Shown: one piece after another, positions 16,213-23,949 of the stretch
How the letters are laid out: each line of letters opens with the position of its first letter
Numbering within the stretch: the first letter of the stretch is position 1
DNA from: a virus
Virus record (IMG/VR): IMGVR_UViG_3300046727_000402
Coordinates: 1-47,400 of that record
Length of the DNA: 47,400 nt
Direction: 5' to 3' (one strand)
Translations under genes and position numbers: made by a program
Notes under the pieces: model-generated
Databases searched by the model: none
Seen by the model: the letters and a program-made list of their open reading frames with translations, nothing else
What the model was told of the DNA's origin: nothing

Positions 16213-16775
16213 GCTTTGCCACCAAACTCCCGATTGTCCTGAAGTTTGAAGGTGGCAAGGTCGATAATCCGAATGATCCTGGCGGTCGGACAGCCTATGG
16301 GATTACTCAAGCGACCTATAACGCCTGGTGCGCGGACCAGCGACCGCCGATGCCGCCGCATGATGTGTGGGAGATCGAGCCAGACCAGGTTGAGGCGATC
16401 TATCGCCAGCGCTATTGGGATGCCATCAATGGCGATGCCCTGGCGGACATCAGCGCGCATCTCGCGCTTTGCGTGTTCGATGGCGCAGTCAACCATGGCG
16501 TCGGCCTGGCATCACGGCTCTTGCAGCGCGTCGTCGCCTCCCCCGCCGATGGCGTGATCGGTCCCAAGACGCTGATGGCGGTGACACAATCCATCGCACT
16601 CCAGGGACAATCCCAGATCGTGATCGCCTATCTCCGGCGTCGGATGACGGTCTACCTGAATATCATCCTGAACAACCCGAGCCAGCGCGTCTTTGAAGCG
16701 GGCTGGCGGAAACGAATTAATACTTTGGCGACTGAGGTGGGCATTTCCCCCATCTGGGAGTCCACGCATGTCTAA
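16209..16775 (+). CDS. Endolysin, GH108-type muramidase
   Basis: 188 residues. The N-terminal KFEGGKVDNPNDPGGRTAYGI contains the catalytic glutamate in the FEGG motif of glycosyl hydrolase family 108, which cuts the glycan strands of peptidoglycan. The C-terminal half has the family's peptidoglycan-binding part (FDGAVNHGVG, GVIGPKTL). Its length is normal and there is no signal peptide, so export depends on the holin. Confidence 0.9.
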   Translation: MSFATKLPIVLKFEGGKVDNPNDPGGRTAYGITQATYNAWCADQRPPMPPHDVWEIEPDQVEAIYRQRYWDAINGDALADISAHLALCVFDGAVNHGVGLASRLLQRVVASPADGVIGPKTLMAVTQSIALQGQSQIVIAYLRRRMTVYLNIILNNPSQRVFEAGWRKRINTLATEVGISPIWESTHV

Positions 16776-17940
16776 GGAAGCCTCGAAAGACATCCGCCGG
16801 TCCTGGCTCTGTACCCTCGCGCTTCTCCTGCTGCCGCCAATCATCCTGTTCGCGCAGGATACGCCATTCCGACAGGTAATCCGCGTGGGTACCGATAGCG
16901 CCGTCGTCGTCGGCCGCGTCCATGTGGCCGTCGATAGCGTGATTCCGAGCGTACAACTCGTGACAGTGCATGATACCGTGCGGATTACGACATCGCTGCT
17001 CGTCCACGACACGATCACCGTGTTTATCGGGACTCCTGGCGTGGCCTTCGGTCCCTGGCACCTGCCGCCGACGAGTTACGCGACGACGACGTATACCGGG
17101 GCCTATCTCGGCTACAGTACGATCGTGAGCGCCGGGACGCCAGCCGGGTTCCTCGACCAGATCCGAGTGGCGAAGAGTGCCGGGCGCCGGCTCATGGTCA
17201 ATCTGGTGGGTCGGAAAGCGTCCAGCACGGGCGGCCCCGACATGCCGTACTATCTCGCTGGTGTAGCGGCGATGCAGCCCTATGCCGCCGCACTCCAAGC
17301 CTATGCCGATAGCGGGACGATTCTAGGAGTCGTGATCGCGGACGAGCCCAACTGTGGCGGCTGCTGGGGCGGGAAGCCCTGGACTGTCGCCCAGATGCAA
17401 CAGGCGGCGGCGGCGATCCAAGCCCTCGTCCCGACGATCGCGCGCGGCTTCCGGGTCGATCCCAGCTTCCTGGCGAGTCTGAACGCCCCGAATCTTGTTA
17501 CGCTTTTGGACTTCGCATGGCTCCAGTATGAAGGCCCACTGCATACGCCCTGCGCTCGCCAGCTCTCCGACTGCATCACGTCCGCGAGCACGGCGGCCAC
17601 GGGGCTCGGCCTCAAACTCGTGATGGGCGTCAATACCCTCGATGGCGGCGACGGCTCGAGCGGGGTACCGGGGACCTTCACGAACGCGGCCAGTGTCAAT
17701 CGGTGGCAACTCTCCGCTGCGGAAGTGCTCAAGTATGGGCTCGCGCTCGTGACCGATCCCCGCGTCTGCGCGGTCCTCTCCTGGCGCTACGGGGCGAACG
17801 CCACTAAGCCACAGATCAACTCTGGCATGACCGACACGCAGCTCGCCAGCATCCTGAGCTTCGATACCCGGGTTAAGCCGCAAATGGATAGCGTCGCCCG
17901 CACGGCGGCGCGGCAACCGGCGCGGAGTTGCCGGCGCTAA
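16768..17940 (+). CDS. Secreted protein with TIM-barrel glycosidase-like domain
   Basis: 390 residues from the ATG at 16768, overlapping the endolysin by 8 bases. The N-terminus has a signal sequence (SWLCTLALLLLPPIILFAQ). Residues ~30-95 have repeated beta strands such as VHDTVRITTSLLVHDTITV. The rest is an alpha/beta domain with VIADEP, LDFAWLQYEGPLH and GVNTLDGGD, shared with the C-terminal domain of the tail protein at 9954-11684. Following the lysozyme, it may act on cell-surface polysaccharide during release; catalytic function is inferred. Confidence 0.6.
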   Translation: MSKEASKDIRRSWLCTLALLLLPPIILFAQDTPFRQVIRVGTDSAVVVGRVHVAVDSVIPSVQLVTVHDTVRITTSLLVHDTITVFIGTPGVAFGPWHLPPTSYATTTYTGAYLGYSTIVSAGTPAGFLDQIRVAKSAGRRLMVNLVGRKASSTGGPDMPYYLAGVAAMQPYAAALQAYADSGTILGVVIADEPNCGGCWGGKPWTVAQMQQAAAAIQALVPTIARGFRVDPSFLASLNAPNLVTLLDFAWLQYEGPLHTPCARQLSDCITSASTAATGLGLKLVMGVNTLDGGDGSSGVPGTFTNAASVNRWQLSAAEVLKYGLALVTDPRVCAVLSWRYGANATKPQINSGMTDTQLASILSFDTRVKPQMDSVARTAARQPARSCRR

Positions 17941-17942
17941 GC

Positions 17943-17971
17943 TTGCGGAAGCCAACGGTGGGTTGTAGGTT
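17943..17971 (+). promoter_or_regulatory. Promoter with 16-bp operator (site A)
   Basis: TTGCGG (-35) and TAGGTT (-10) are 17 bases apart. The spacer holds AAGCCAACGGTGGGTT, an imperfect 6-4-6 palindrome that matches the operator of sites B, C and D (right half TGGGTT invariant). The ATG of the next gene is seven bases after the -10, so the transcript would start at or next to the start codon. This is the only such site among the late plus-strand genes. Confidence 0.7.
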
Positions 17972-17978
17972 ATGGGAC

Positions 17979-18230
17979 ATGTTACCTCTTCAACCTATCG
18001 AACGTGATCCTACCGGGGTGGTCCGATTTAAGGCGAATGCGATCTGTCGATATTTGGTCGATAGTGGAGTTGCAGACTTCAATCAATTGGCCACGATGCC
18101 GTTTGCCCAAGAAGATTGGGAACAATTCGCGCAGTTGATCGGCTATAGTTTGTCGGGATTTGGGGAATTGTCATATGTCTCAGACGAGACATATTCGCAA
18201 GCGGAAGAGATAGCATCAAAACTAAGCTAG
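17979..18230 (+). CDS. Small conserved phage protein with QLIGYSLSGFGELSYV motif
   Basis: 83 residues. The C-terminal half, EQFAQLIGYSLSGFGELSYV, belongs to a short protein family widespread in phages of metagenomic origin; no function is known to me. It has its own operator-bearing promoter with the ATG seven bases downstream, so it is probably expressed independently of the late operon. It interrupts the spacing before a glycosyltransferase gene whose start codon seems lost. Confidence 0.85.
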   Translation: MLPLQPIERDPTGVVRFKANAICRYLVDSGVADFNQLATMPFAQEDWEQFAQLIGYSLSGFGELSYVSDETYSQAEEIASKLS

Positions 18231-18874
18231 TTACTGCTCTCCTCGTCAAAGACGAACGCGCCCGCTACCTGGAACGCGTGCTGCGCCACTGCCTTAGCTT
18301 CTCCGATCAGGTGCTCGTGCTCGATGACGGCTCAACCGATGGCTCGCCAGAACTCGCGCACGAGCTCGGTTGCCAGGTGTTACGCCGCGACGGTGCCAGC
18401 ATGTGGGGCCAGGAAGCGCCGGCTCGCGCCGAGCTGTGGCACTGGGGCGCGGAAGCCGCTGGCGACGGCTGGCTGCTGATCTGCGATGCTGACCAGATTC
18501 TATACGGTGACATCCGTCCGCTGCTCCGCACAACGCAGCATAACGCCTGGGCGTGGTCGCTCTTTGACTGTTGGAACGATGAGCGTTACTACCGCGCCGA
18601 TGGCTTCTGGCAGGGCTACAAGCTAGCGCGGCCATGGCTGTTTAAACCTTCGACACTCACCGAACCGGCGCTCTGGCCAGATCGCGCACTGCATACCGGC
18701 CATTGCCCGGCCAATTTCCCAATGCGTTGCGGGACAGCGCCTTACGACATATATTGGTCGCATCTCGGGTGGCTCAATCCAGCAGATCGGCAGGCAAAGT
18801 ACCAGCGGTATATGACGCAGGCGGACCATCTCACGCCTTTCGAACGAGCCCACGTTGCCTCAATCCTTGATTGA
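18215..18874 (+). CDS. Glycosyltransferase family 2-like protein, start and end disturbed
   Basis: About 219 residues. KTKLVTALLVKDERARYLE, then VLVLDDGSTDGS and LLICDADQIL (DxD metal and nucleotide-sugar site) are classic GT2 elements. There is no ATG, GTG or TTG in the open frame before 18278, yet homology clearly starts near 18218; an ATC at 18215 follows GGAAGAG at a five-base spacing and could be a rare start. The 3' end is overlapped by the endonuclease VII gene. Either this is a decaying gene or it uses an unusual start. Confidence 0.7.
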   Translation: MKTKLVTALLVKDERARYLERVLRHCLSFSDQVLVLDDGSTDGSPELAHELGCQVLRRDGASMWGQEAPARAELWHWGAEAAGDGWLLICDADQILYGDIRPLLRTTQHNAWAWSLFDCWNDERYYRADGFWQGYKLARPWLFKPSTLTEPALWPDRALHTGHCPANFPMRCGTAPYDIYWSHLGWLNPADRQAKYQRYMTQADHLTPFERAHVASILD

Positions 18875-19331
18875 TACGCCGACCAAAAACTGCACTGGTT
18901 GCCATCAAGATCTCCCGTACAAACAATTCAGTCGTCACCATAATACTCTGGATGGATTTCGTCCTAAGTGCCGGCTGTGTCGGACTGAAGAATCCCGTCA
19001 ATATTTTGCCCAAAATCCCCATAAACGCCGCGAGCATTATCGAGTATTAGCCAACCGTCTCGGTCCGTTGGCACAACGTCCTAAGAAACTCTTTGAACGA
19101 TATCGTCTGGAAGTCAGTAGATATGAGGAGATGCTTATAGCCCAAAATGGGCTCTGTGCTATTTGCGAGATGCCTCCGGACAATAATCGTCATCTTCAAG
19201 TAGATCACTGCCATTACACGGGGAAAATTCGTGGCCTACTTTGCATGAAATGCAACAAGGGAATCGGGCAGCTTGACGATGATCCAAGTTTAGTTGCTGC
19301 CGCATTGCGCTATCTCTTGGGTGCTGAATGA
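18855..19331 (+). CDS. Endonuclease VII-family HNH nuclease
   Basis: 158 residues from a TTG; no better start exists. Two N-terminal zinc-knuckle pairs (CTGC near residue 13, CRLC near 39) precede CAICE and the core LQVDHCHYTGKIRGLLCMKC (about 114-133), the recombination endonuclease VII signature with its catalytic His and metal residues. T4 endonuclease VII resolves DNA junctions, but free copies scattered among phage genes usually behave as mobile nucleases. It starts inside the end of a glycosyltransferase gene and is AT-richer than neighbours. Confidence 0.85.
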   Translation: MPQSLIDTPTKNCTGCHQDLPYKQFSRHHNTLDGFRPKCRLCRTEESRQYFAQNPHKRREHYRVLANRLGPLAQRPKKLFERYRLEVSRYEEMLIAQNGLCAICEMPPDNNRHLQVDHCHYTGKIRGLLCMKCNKGIGQLDDDPSLVAAALRYLLGAE

Positions 19332-20572
19332 GCGTCCAACTGGAAGTTATGCCGCAATCGCGACGTGATTTAGTCGTAATCGGGACATCTTTAAAAAAGC
19401 CATCCTCTATTCTGCGATTTTACCTAGAATCTCTCGCGTGGCAAGAACGTCCCATAAATGTGGACGCCATATATTGTTTCACTGATGATGGCCTAGAACC
19501 CGATGCCCTAGACCTCGTGAAACAATTTGTAGAGAGATATGGCGGCGTCATTCTTGGACCGGCAATGCCGCCGACGCCAGGAGATTTTAGCGACAGTCAT
19601 CCCACCACCCATATATGGGCTGATAGTGCGATGCGCCGTGTTGGTGCGAACAAAGATCAGATTCTCCAATTCGCCATGGCTAATCGAGCTGATGCGGTAT
19701 GGCTGGTGGACGCTGATTTGATTTGCGATACGACGACCTTTCAGTCTCTATGGTCGATTCCTGATCCCATCGTCTGTGGCGTGTATTGGACCAGATGGTC
19801 GAAGCAGATCGAAGGGGCTCATCCAGTACATGCCGGCCCCCAGGTTTGGCTTACCCATCCCTATGGGCTTGCAGGTCATGGAATGGAAGAGTGGGAATTC
19901 CGCCGAAAACTCATAGATCGGCAGGCGGTACAAGTATTTGGACAGGGAGCATGTACGCTAATTCGCCGTGATGCCCTTCTTAAGGGGGCTTGCTTCGCTC
20001 CTTTGCCAGACAATACCGGCCCCGGATTTATGCAGGGAGAAGATCGCCACTTCTGCATTCGGGCTGAGCGGCTCCATCTTCGGATGACGGCTGATGCCTG
20101 GATTGACGCATTCCATATCTATCACCGTCCTGAGGACGAACAGATTGCGCCGGCCATGGCGGCGCGCCTTGGTACCCCGCATCCGGACCAACCGCGTTCG
20201 TCCATGGATCTGGTGAGTCTCACGCTACAAGCCCTTGAAGGCATCCCCACCGCGCAAGGCTTCCAGCGGTTTCCGGAGCAGCGTGTCCGTGGCCGGCTCG
20301 GCGCGCTCAAGCTGCATCCCGAGCTGGAAGCGGCGGTCATGCAACTGCGTCGGGGCGAGAGCCGGATCGTGCCGGTGCATTTTCCGCTCTCGTGGCCGCT
20401 GCCGCCCTATCGCGGCCAGCGGCGGCTCATCCGCGTGACACTGCACGACACGAAGCCGTATCAGGTCGCGCCCGTGATCGACCGCGAAGTACTGACGGAC
20501 GGGGCGGCGGGTTGGCTCGATACGACGCAATGTACGCCGGAATTGATCGATTTAGTGAAGGAGACGGCATGA
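19328..20572 (+). CDS. Glycosyltransferase-like protein
   Basis: 414 residues, coupled to the endonuclease gene by ATGA. The first ~280 residues have a GT-A type outline: LVVIGTSLKKPSSIL, VDAIYCFTDDG, AVWLVDADLICDT (DxD), and GEDRHFCIRA. The last ~110 residues (VPVHFPLSWPLPPYRG and following) form a separate domain of unknown role. The first 850 bases are clearly AT-richer than the last 400, with a change near 20180, so the gene looks like a fusion of segments of different origin. Confidence 0.75.
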   Translation: MSVQLEVMPQSRRDLVVIGTSLKKPSSILRFYLESLAWQERPINVDAIYCFTDDGLEPDALDLVKQFVERYGGVILGPAMPPTPGDFSDSHPTTHIWADSAMRRVGANKDQILQFAMANRADAVWLVDADLICDTTTFQSLWSIPDPIVCGVYWTRWSKQIEGAHPVHAGPQVWLTHPYGLAGHGMEEWEFRRKLIDRQAVQVFGQGACTLIRRDALLKGACFAPLPDNTGPGFMQGEDRHFCIRAERLHLRMTADAWIDAFHIYHRPEDEQIAPAMAARLGTPHPDQPRSSMDLVSLTLQALEGIPTAQGFQRFPEQRVRGRLGALKLHPELEAAVMQLRRGESRIVPVHFPLSWPLPPYRGQRRLIRVTLHDTKPYQVAPVIDREVLTDGAAGWLDTTQCTPELIDLVKETA

Positions 20573-21417
20573 CGGCGCCAGCAACGCAGCAAATCGACAT
20601 CCCGCCTGGCGTATGCGTCGTCACCACCTTCGGGGTGCTCCGGCAGGAGATGACGCAATCGCTCATGGAGATGCGCTCCTATAGCGAGAGCATCGGGCTC
20701 AAGCAGGTCTCCTACCAGATGATCCCCGGCGTGCTCGTCGAGAAGGCGCGGAACGATGCCGTGCGATCCATGCTCGGCGCGTTCGAGGGCAAAGCCGGCT
20801 GGCTGCTCTTTGTCGATGGTGACATGATCTTCCCGCCGCAAGCGTTACAACACATCTTGACGACGGCATATCAGCATGTGCCATTCGCCGATGTGATGGG
20901 CGCGTATTGCACGCTAAAGGGCGAGATGGCACTCCCGAGCATCGACACCGGCACCGGCCGCTGGGAGAGCCATTTCCCCGGTCGCGGCCCGCTCGAAGTG
21001 ATCCGCACGGGCGCCGCATTCCTGCTGATTAAGCGCCACGTCTTCGAGCGGTTGCCGCAGCCGTGGTTCCGCGTGCGGGCGCAGCAACGGCCGCTCGACG
21101 CTCTGGCCGAGGTCGATAACCTGGCCCGTTGCCAGCTCGACGGCACAAACCCGTTCCGCGATCTGCCAGGCCAGCCGTGGGAGAAACTGGAACAGTGGGC
21201 GGTCAACGATCCGTCCGCGAACCAATACGCACCGATTGAGGTGGGCGAAGATTCTGGCTTCTGCGACAAGGTGCGCGCGGCAGGGATGCGCATCTTCGTT
21301 GATACCAACTTAGAAGTCCGGCACGTCGATAACATTATTGCGGGATGGGATCGGCATCGCGACAAGGTGCGCGAGAGCGAGCGCCTACAGTTGCAGGCCG
21401 TCGGCGTTGACTGCTAA
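20569..21417 (+). CDS. Glycosyltransferase-like protein, GT-A fold
   Basis: 282 residues from the ATG at 20569 (GAAGGAGA upstream, ATGA overlap). VCVVTTFGVLRQEMTQSL, then LFVDGDMIFPP (the DxD element) and ADVMGAYCTLKG fit the core of phage-encoded glycosyltransferases that move a sugar from a nucleotide donor. The C-terminal GEDSGFCDKVRAAG ... VRHVDN segment is common in this group. Acceptor unknown. Confidence 0.8.
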   Translation: MTAPATQQIDIPPGVCVVTTFGVLRQEMTQSLMEMRSYSESIGLKQVSYQMIPGVLVEKARNDAVRSMLGAFEGKAGWLLFVDGDMIFPPQALQHILTTAYQHVPFADVMGAYCTLKGEMALPSIDTGTGRWESHFPGRGPLEVIRTGAAFLLIKRHVFERLPQPWFRVRAQQRPLDALAEVDNLARCQLDGTNPFRDLPGQPWEKLEQWAVNDPSANQYAPIEVGEDSGFCDKVRAAGMRIFVDTNLEVRHVDNIIAGWDRHRDKVRESERLQLQAVGVDC

Positions 21418-21432
21418 GAGGAGCGCTGCAAT

Positions 21433-21735
21433 ATGAAAGCCATCTGGTTGTGGATGCGCCGACAATGGCGGCTGGCGCATGTCGGAGGCGAATGGAAACG
21501 AGCCTTGCATCACTGCGAGGCGCTGATTCTCTCGGCCGATAGGCAACCTCTCCAACGTGGCGTCGAAATTACGCTGTGGGTCTTTCCGAAAGATTCGCCG
21601 TATGCGTGTGCTGGGGCGATGCTCCCAATTGAGGAGGACGGCGAATCGCCTCGGCTCCTTAGGCCAACCATCGCCCCAGAGACTACAACTGTAAGCGACA
21701 GTGTGACCTCCACCACGGTGTGGCGCTTTGCCTGA
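21433..21735 (+). CDS. Hypothetical small protein in carbohydrate island
   Basis: 100 residues, with AAGAGGAGCG upstream of the ATG. The N-terminus is aromatic and basic (MKAIWLWMRRQWRL); the remainder is mixed. It overlaps the TTG start of the C-methyltransferase gene by 8 bases. No family recognised. Confidence 0.65.
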   Translation: MKAIWLWMRRQWRLAHVGGEWKRALHHCEALILSADRQPLQRGVEITLWVFPKDSPYACAGAMLPIEEDGESPRLLRPTIAPETTTVSDSVTSTTVWRFA

Positions 21736-22996
21736 GTCCGTCCGCGAGCAGACGCAGTGTCGCGTCTGCAACAGCGAGCGACTGGAGACATACCTCGATC
21801 TCGGCGTCCAGCCGCTCGCGAACGCGTTCCGCAAGCCGGACGACACGTCGCCCGAGATGACGGCGCCGCTCCAGCTCGCGCGCTGCCTCGACTGCGGTCT
21901 CAGTCAGTTACACCACGTCGTGTCGCCGGAAGTGCTCTACCGAAACTATCTCTACGAGTCTGGCCATAGCGAAGGCTGGAAGCAGCATTGCGCCGAACTC
22001 GCCGATGAGATCAAAGAGCTACTCTCGATCTGTCCACGGAACGTCGGCCCGCTCGTCTGTGACATCGCCTGCAACGACGGCGTGCTGCTGCGGTGCTGCC
22101 ACGAACAGGGCCTCTACGGCTACGGCGTGGAACCGGCGCGGAACCTCTCGACCGGCGCGATTCCTGTCGTGCGCGAGTTTTGGACGCATGCACTGGCCAA
22201 GCAGATGGTCGAGTTCCCAGGGAAATCCGTCATCATCGTTGCCCAGAATGTCCTTGGGCATGTGGATGACGTGCTGGATTTCCTGCGCGGCATTGCCACG
22301 GCGTTGATGCCGAACGGGATGGCCATTATCGAATGTCCACACATTCACCCGTTACTCACCGCTGGCGCATTCGACACCGTGTACCACGAGCACTTGAGTT
22401 ATTGGTCACTCGGGCCACTGATGCAGGCCACCCAGCGCGCCGGTCTCCGCGTCGTGAATGTGCAGATGTTCCCAAATCTTCACGGCGGTACCTGCCGTTA
22501 TTATCTCCGGCACGCCGAAGGCTACCCTGTGGCGGATCATTACCCGCCAGATGTGATCCCGGAGCGCGTCCAGCAGATGTTGGATTGGGAAGACAGGACA
22601 CTCACGCCGGGCAGCTACGCCGACTTCGGCCGCGTCGTCAAGCACACACTGGAGCGATTGAACTGGATTCTGTGTAAAGAGCATGGAGTGACCGCTTACG
22701 GGGCGAGCGCGAAGAGTACGGTTCTCTTGAATGCGCTCGCTCCCGCTGCAAGACAGCGCGTTAACTTTATCTTTGACGATACTCCACAGAAGCAAGGTTT
22801 GCTGACGCCAGGAAGTGGGATCGAAATCTGTGCGCCACCCGAAGACTTCTCAGCTATTGACAGCTTGCTAATAACGGCTCCCAATTGGGCGACCCAGATC
22901 AAGGAGAAAGTCGAGGCGCGGGGGTTCACTGGCCAGTACATCCTGCCCTGGTACGGTGTCACGGTTGAGGACGCATGCCCCGTATCGTCCTCATAA
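21728..22996 (+). CDS. Sugar C-methyltransferase (NovU/TylCIII-like)
   Basis: 422 residues from a TTG start. Such enzymes use S-adenosylmethionine to add a methyl group to carbon of a keto-sugar nucleotide. The N-terminal zinc domain has CRVC at residues 11-14 and CLDCG near 53; then LDLGVQPLANAF, a SAM-binding Rossmann fold (CDIACNDGVLL ... GYGVEPA), the family segment ECPHIHPLL ... YHEHLSYWS with catalytic-type His/Tyr, and the C-terminal YGASAKSTVLLN domain. It lies just before a sugar nucleotide epimerase/dehydratase gene, consistent with one deoxysugar pathway. Confidence 0.92.
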   Translation: MPESVREQTQCRVCNSERLETYLDLGVQPLANAFRKPDDTSPEMTAPLQLARCLDCGLSQLHHVVSPEVLYRNYLYESGHSEGWKQHCAELADEIKELLSICPRNVGPLVCDIACNDGVLLRCCHEQGLYGYGVEPARNLSTGAIPVVREFWTHALAKQMVEFPGKSVIIVAQNVLGHVDDVLDFLRGIATALMPNGMAIIECPHIHPLLTAGAFDTVYHEHLSYWSLGPLMQATQRAGLRVVNVQMFPNLHGGTCRYYLRHAEGYPVADHYPPDVIPERVQQMLDWEDRTLTPGSYADFGRVVKHTLERLNWILCKEHGVTAYGASAKSTVLLNALAPAARQRVNFIFDDTPQKQGLLTPGSGIEICAPPEDFSAIDSLLITAPNWATQIKEKVEARGFTGQYILPWYGVTVEDACPVSSS

Positions 22997-23925
22997 CTGG
23001 TGGCTACGGATTCATCGGACGTGAAGTCGCCATCCAGTGCTGGCACCGTGGCGATCACGTCGTCGTCGTGGATGCCTGTACCTATGCCGCGCGCCCGGAA
23101 CTCCTGCCGGATCTGCCACGGATCACGAAAGTCGAAGGCGACATTCGAGAATTGAGCCACTTGTTTGGCGCCGATACCATTGTACATTGTGCCGCCGAGA
23201 CACACGTCTGCAACTCGATTGATGATGCGCAGATGTTCGTCGAAACGAATATCCTCGGAACCTTTCATCTTCTCGAACTGATTCGCGCGAAACGTGGCTA
23301 CGAACGACCGCTCTTCCTCAATGTTAGCACCGACGAAGTATTCGGTGACGTCCCCGGCCGGGACGTGTCGACCGAACGCGATCATCTCCTTCCCTCCAGT
23401 CCCTACTCGGCTTCAAAGGCTGCTGCTGAGTTGCTTACGATGGCGTGGGCTCGGACTTACGGTCTCCGTATACGAACCGTCCGCCCGTCTAACTGCTACG
23501 GACCCGGCCAGTATCCCGAAAAGCTCATCCCCAAGGTCATCCGCTGCCTTCAGCTCGGCCGTGACATCCCTATCCATGGGGATGGGAGCCAAACCCGGTC
23601 CTGGCTCCACGTCGAGGACTGTGCCCGCGCTATCCTCGCCGTGCTCGACCACGGCCAAGACGGCGACTCCTATAACGTCCCCGGCAACACCGCCGCGTCC
23701 GTCCGCGACATCGTCGAAGCCTTAGTCGGGCACTATACCGCCTTGACTGGCCGCCCTAGTCCGAGCGTCCTATCTTTCGGGCAGGAACGCCCTGGTGGCG
23801 ATACGCGGTACTGTGTGGCAGGGAAGAAGATCGCGGGCCTGGGCTGGCGCACTCGTGGCGCGTTCTGGGATGATTTGTCACAGATTCTCCGGCATGAACT
23901 GGATCTTGGCGTCCACGTCGCGTAA
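22975..23925 (+). CDS. NAD-dependent sugar nucleotide epimerase/dehydratase
   Basis: 316 residues, extended SDR family. ITGGYGFIG (residues 7-15) is the NAD-binding loop; VSTDEVFGD carries the catalytic Thr and Asp/Glu typical of dTDP-glucose 4,6-dehydratases (STDEV), and YSASKAAAE holds the catalytic Tyr-x3-Lys. HGDGSQTRSWLHVEDCARA is characteristic of the same subfamily. It probably makes a 4-keto-6-deoxy sugar used by the neighbouring C-methyltransferase and glycosyltransferases. Confidence 0.92.
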   Translation: MPRIVLITGGYGFIGREVAIQCWHRGDHVVVVDACTYAARPELLPDLPRITKVEGDIRELSHLFGADTIVHCAAETHVCNSIDDAQMFVETNILGTFHLLELIRAKRGYERPLFLNVSTDEVFGDVPGRDVSTERDHLLPSSPYSASKAAAELLTMAWARTYGLRIRTVRPSNCYGPGQYPEKLIPKVIRCLQLGRDIPIHGDGSQTRSWLHVEDCARAILAVLDHGQDGDSYNVPGNTAASVRDIVEALVGHYTALTGRPSPSVLSFGQERPGGDTRYCVAGKKIAGLGWRTRGAFWDDLSQILRHELDLGVHVA

Positions 23926-23949
23926 GCGCTTCTGTCTCATCGTGGTGGC

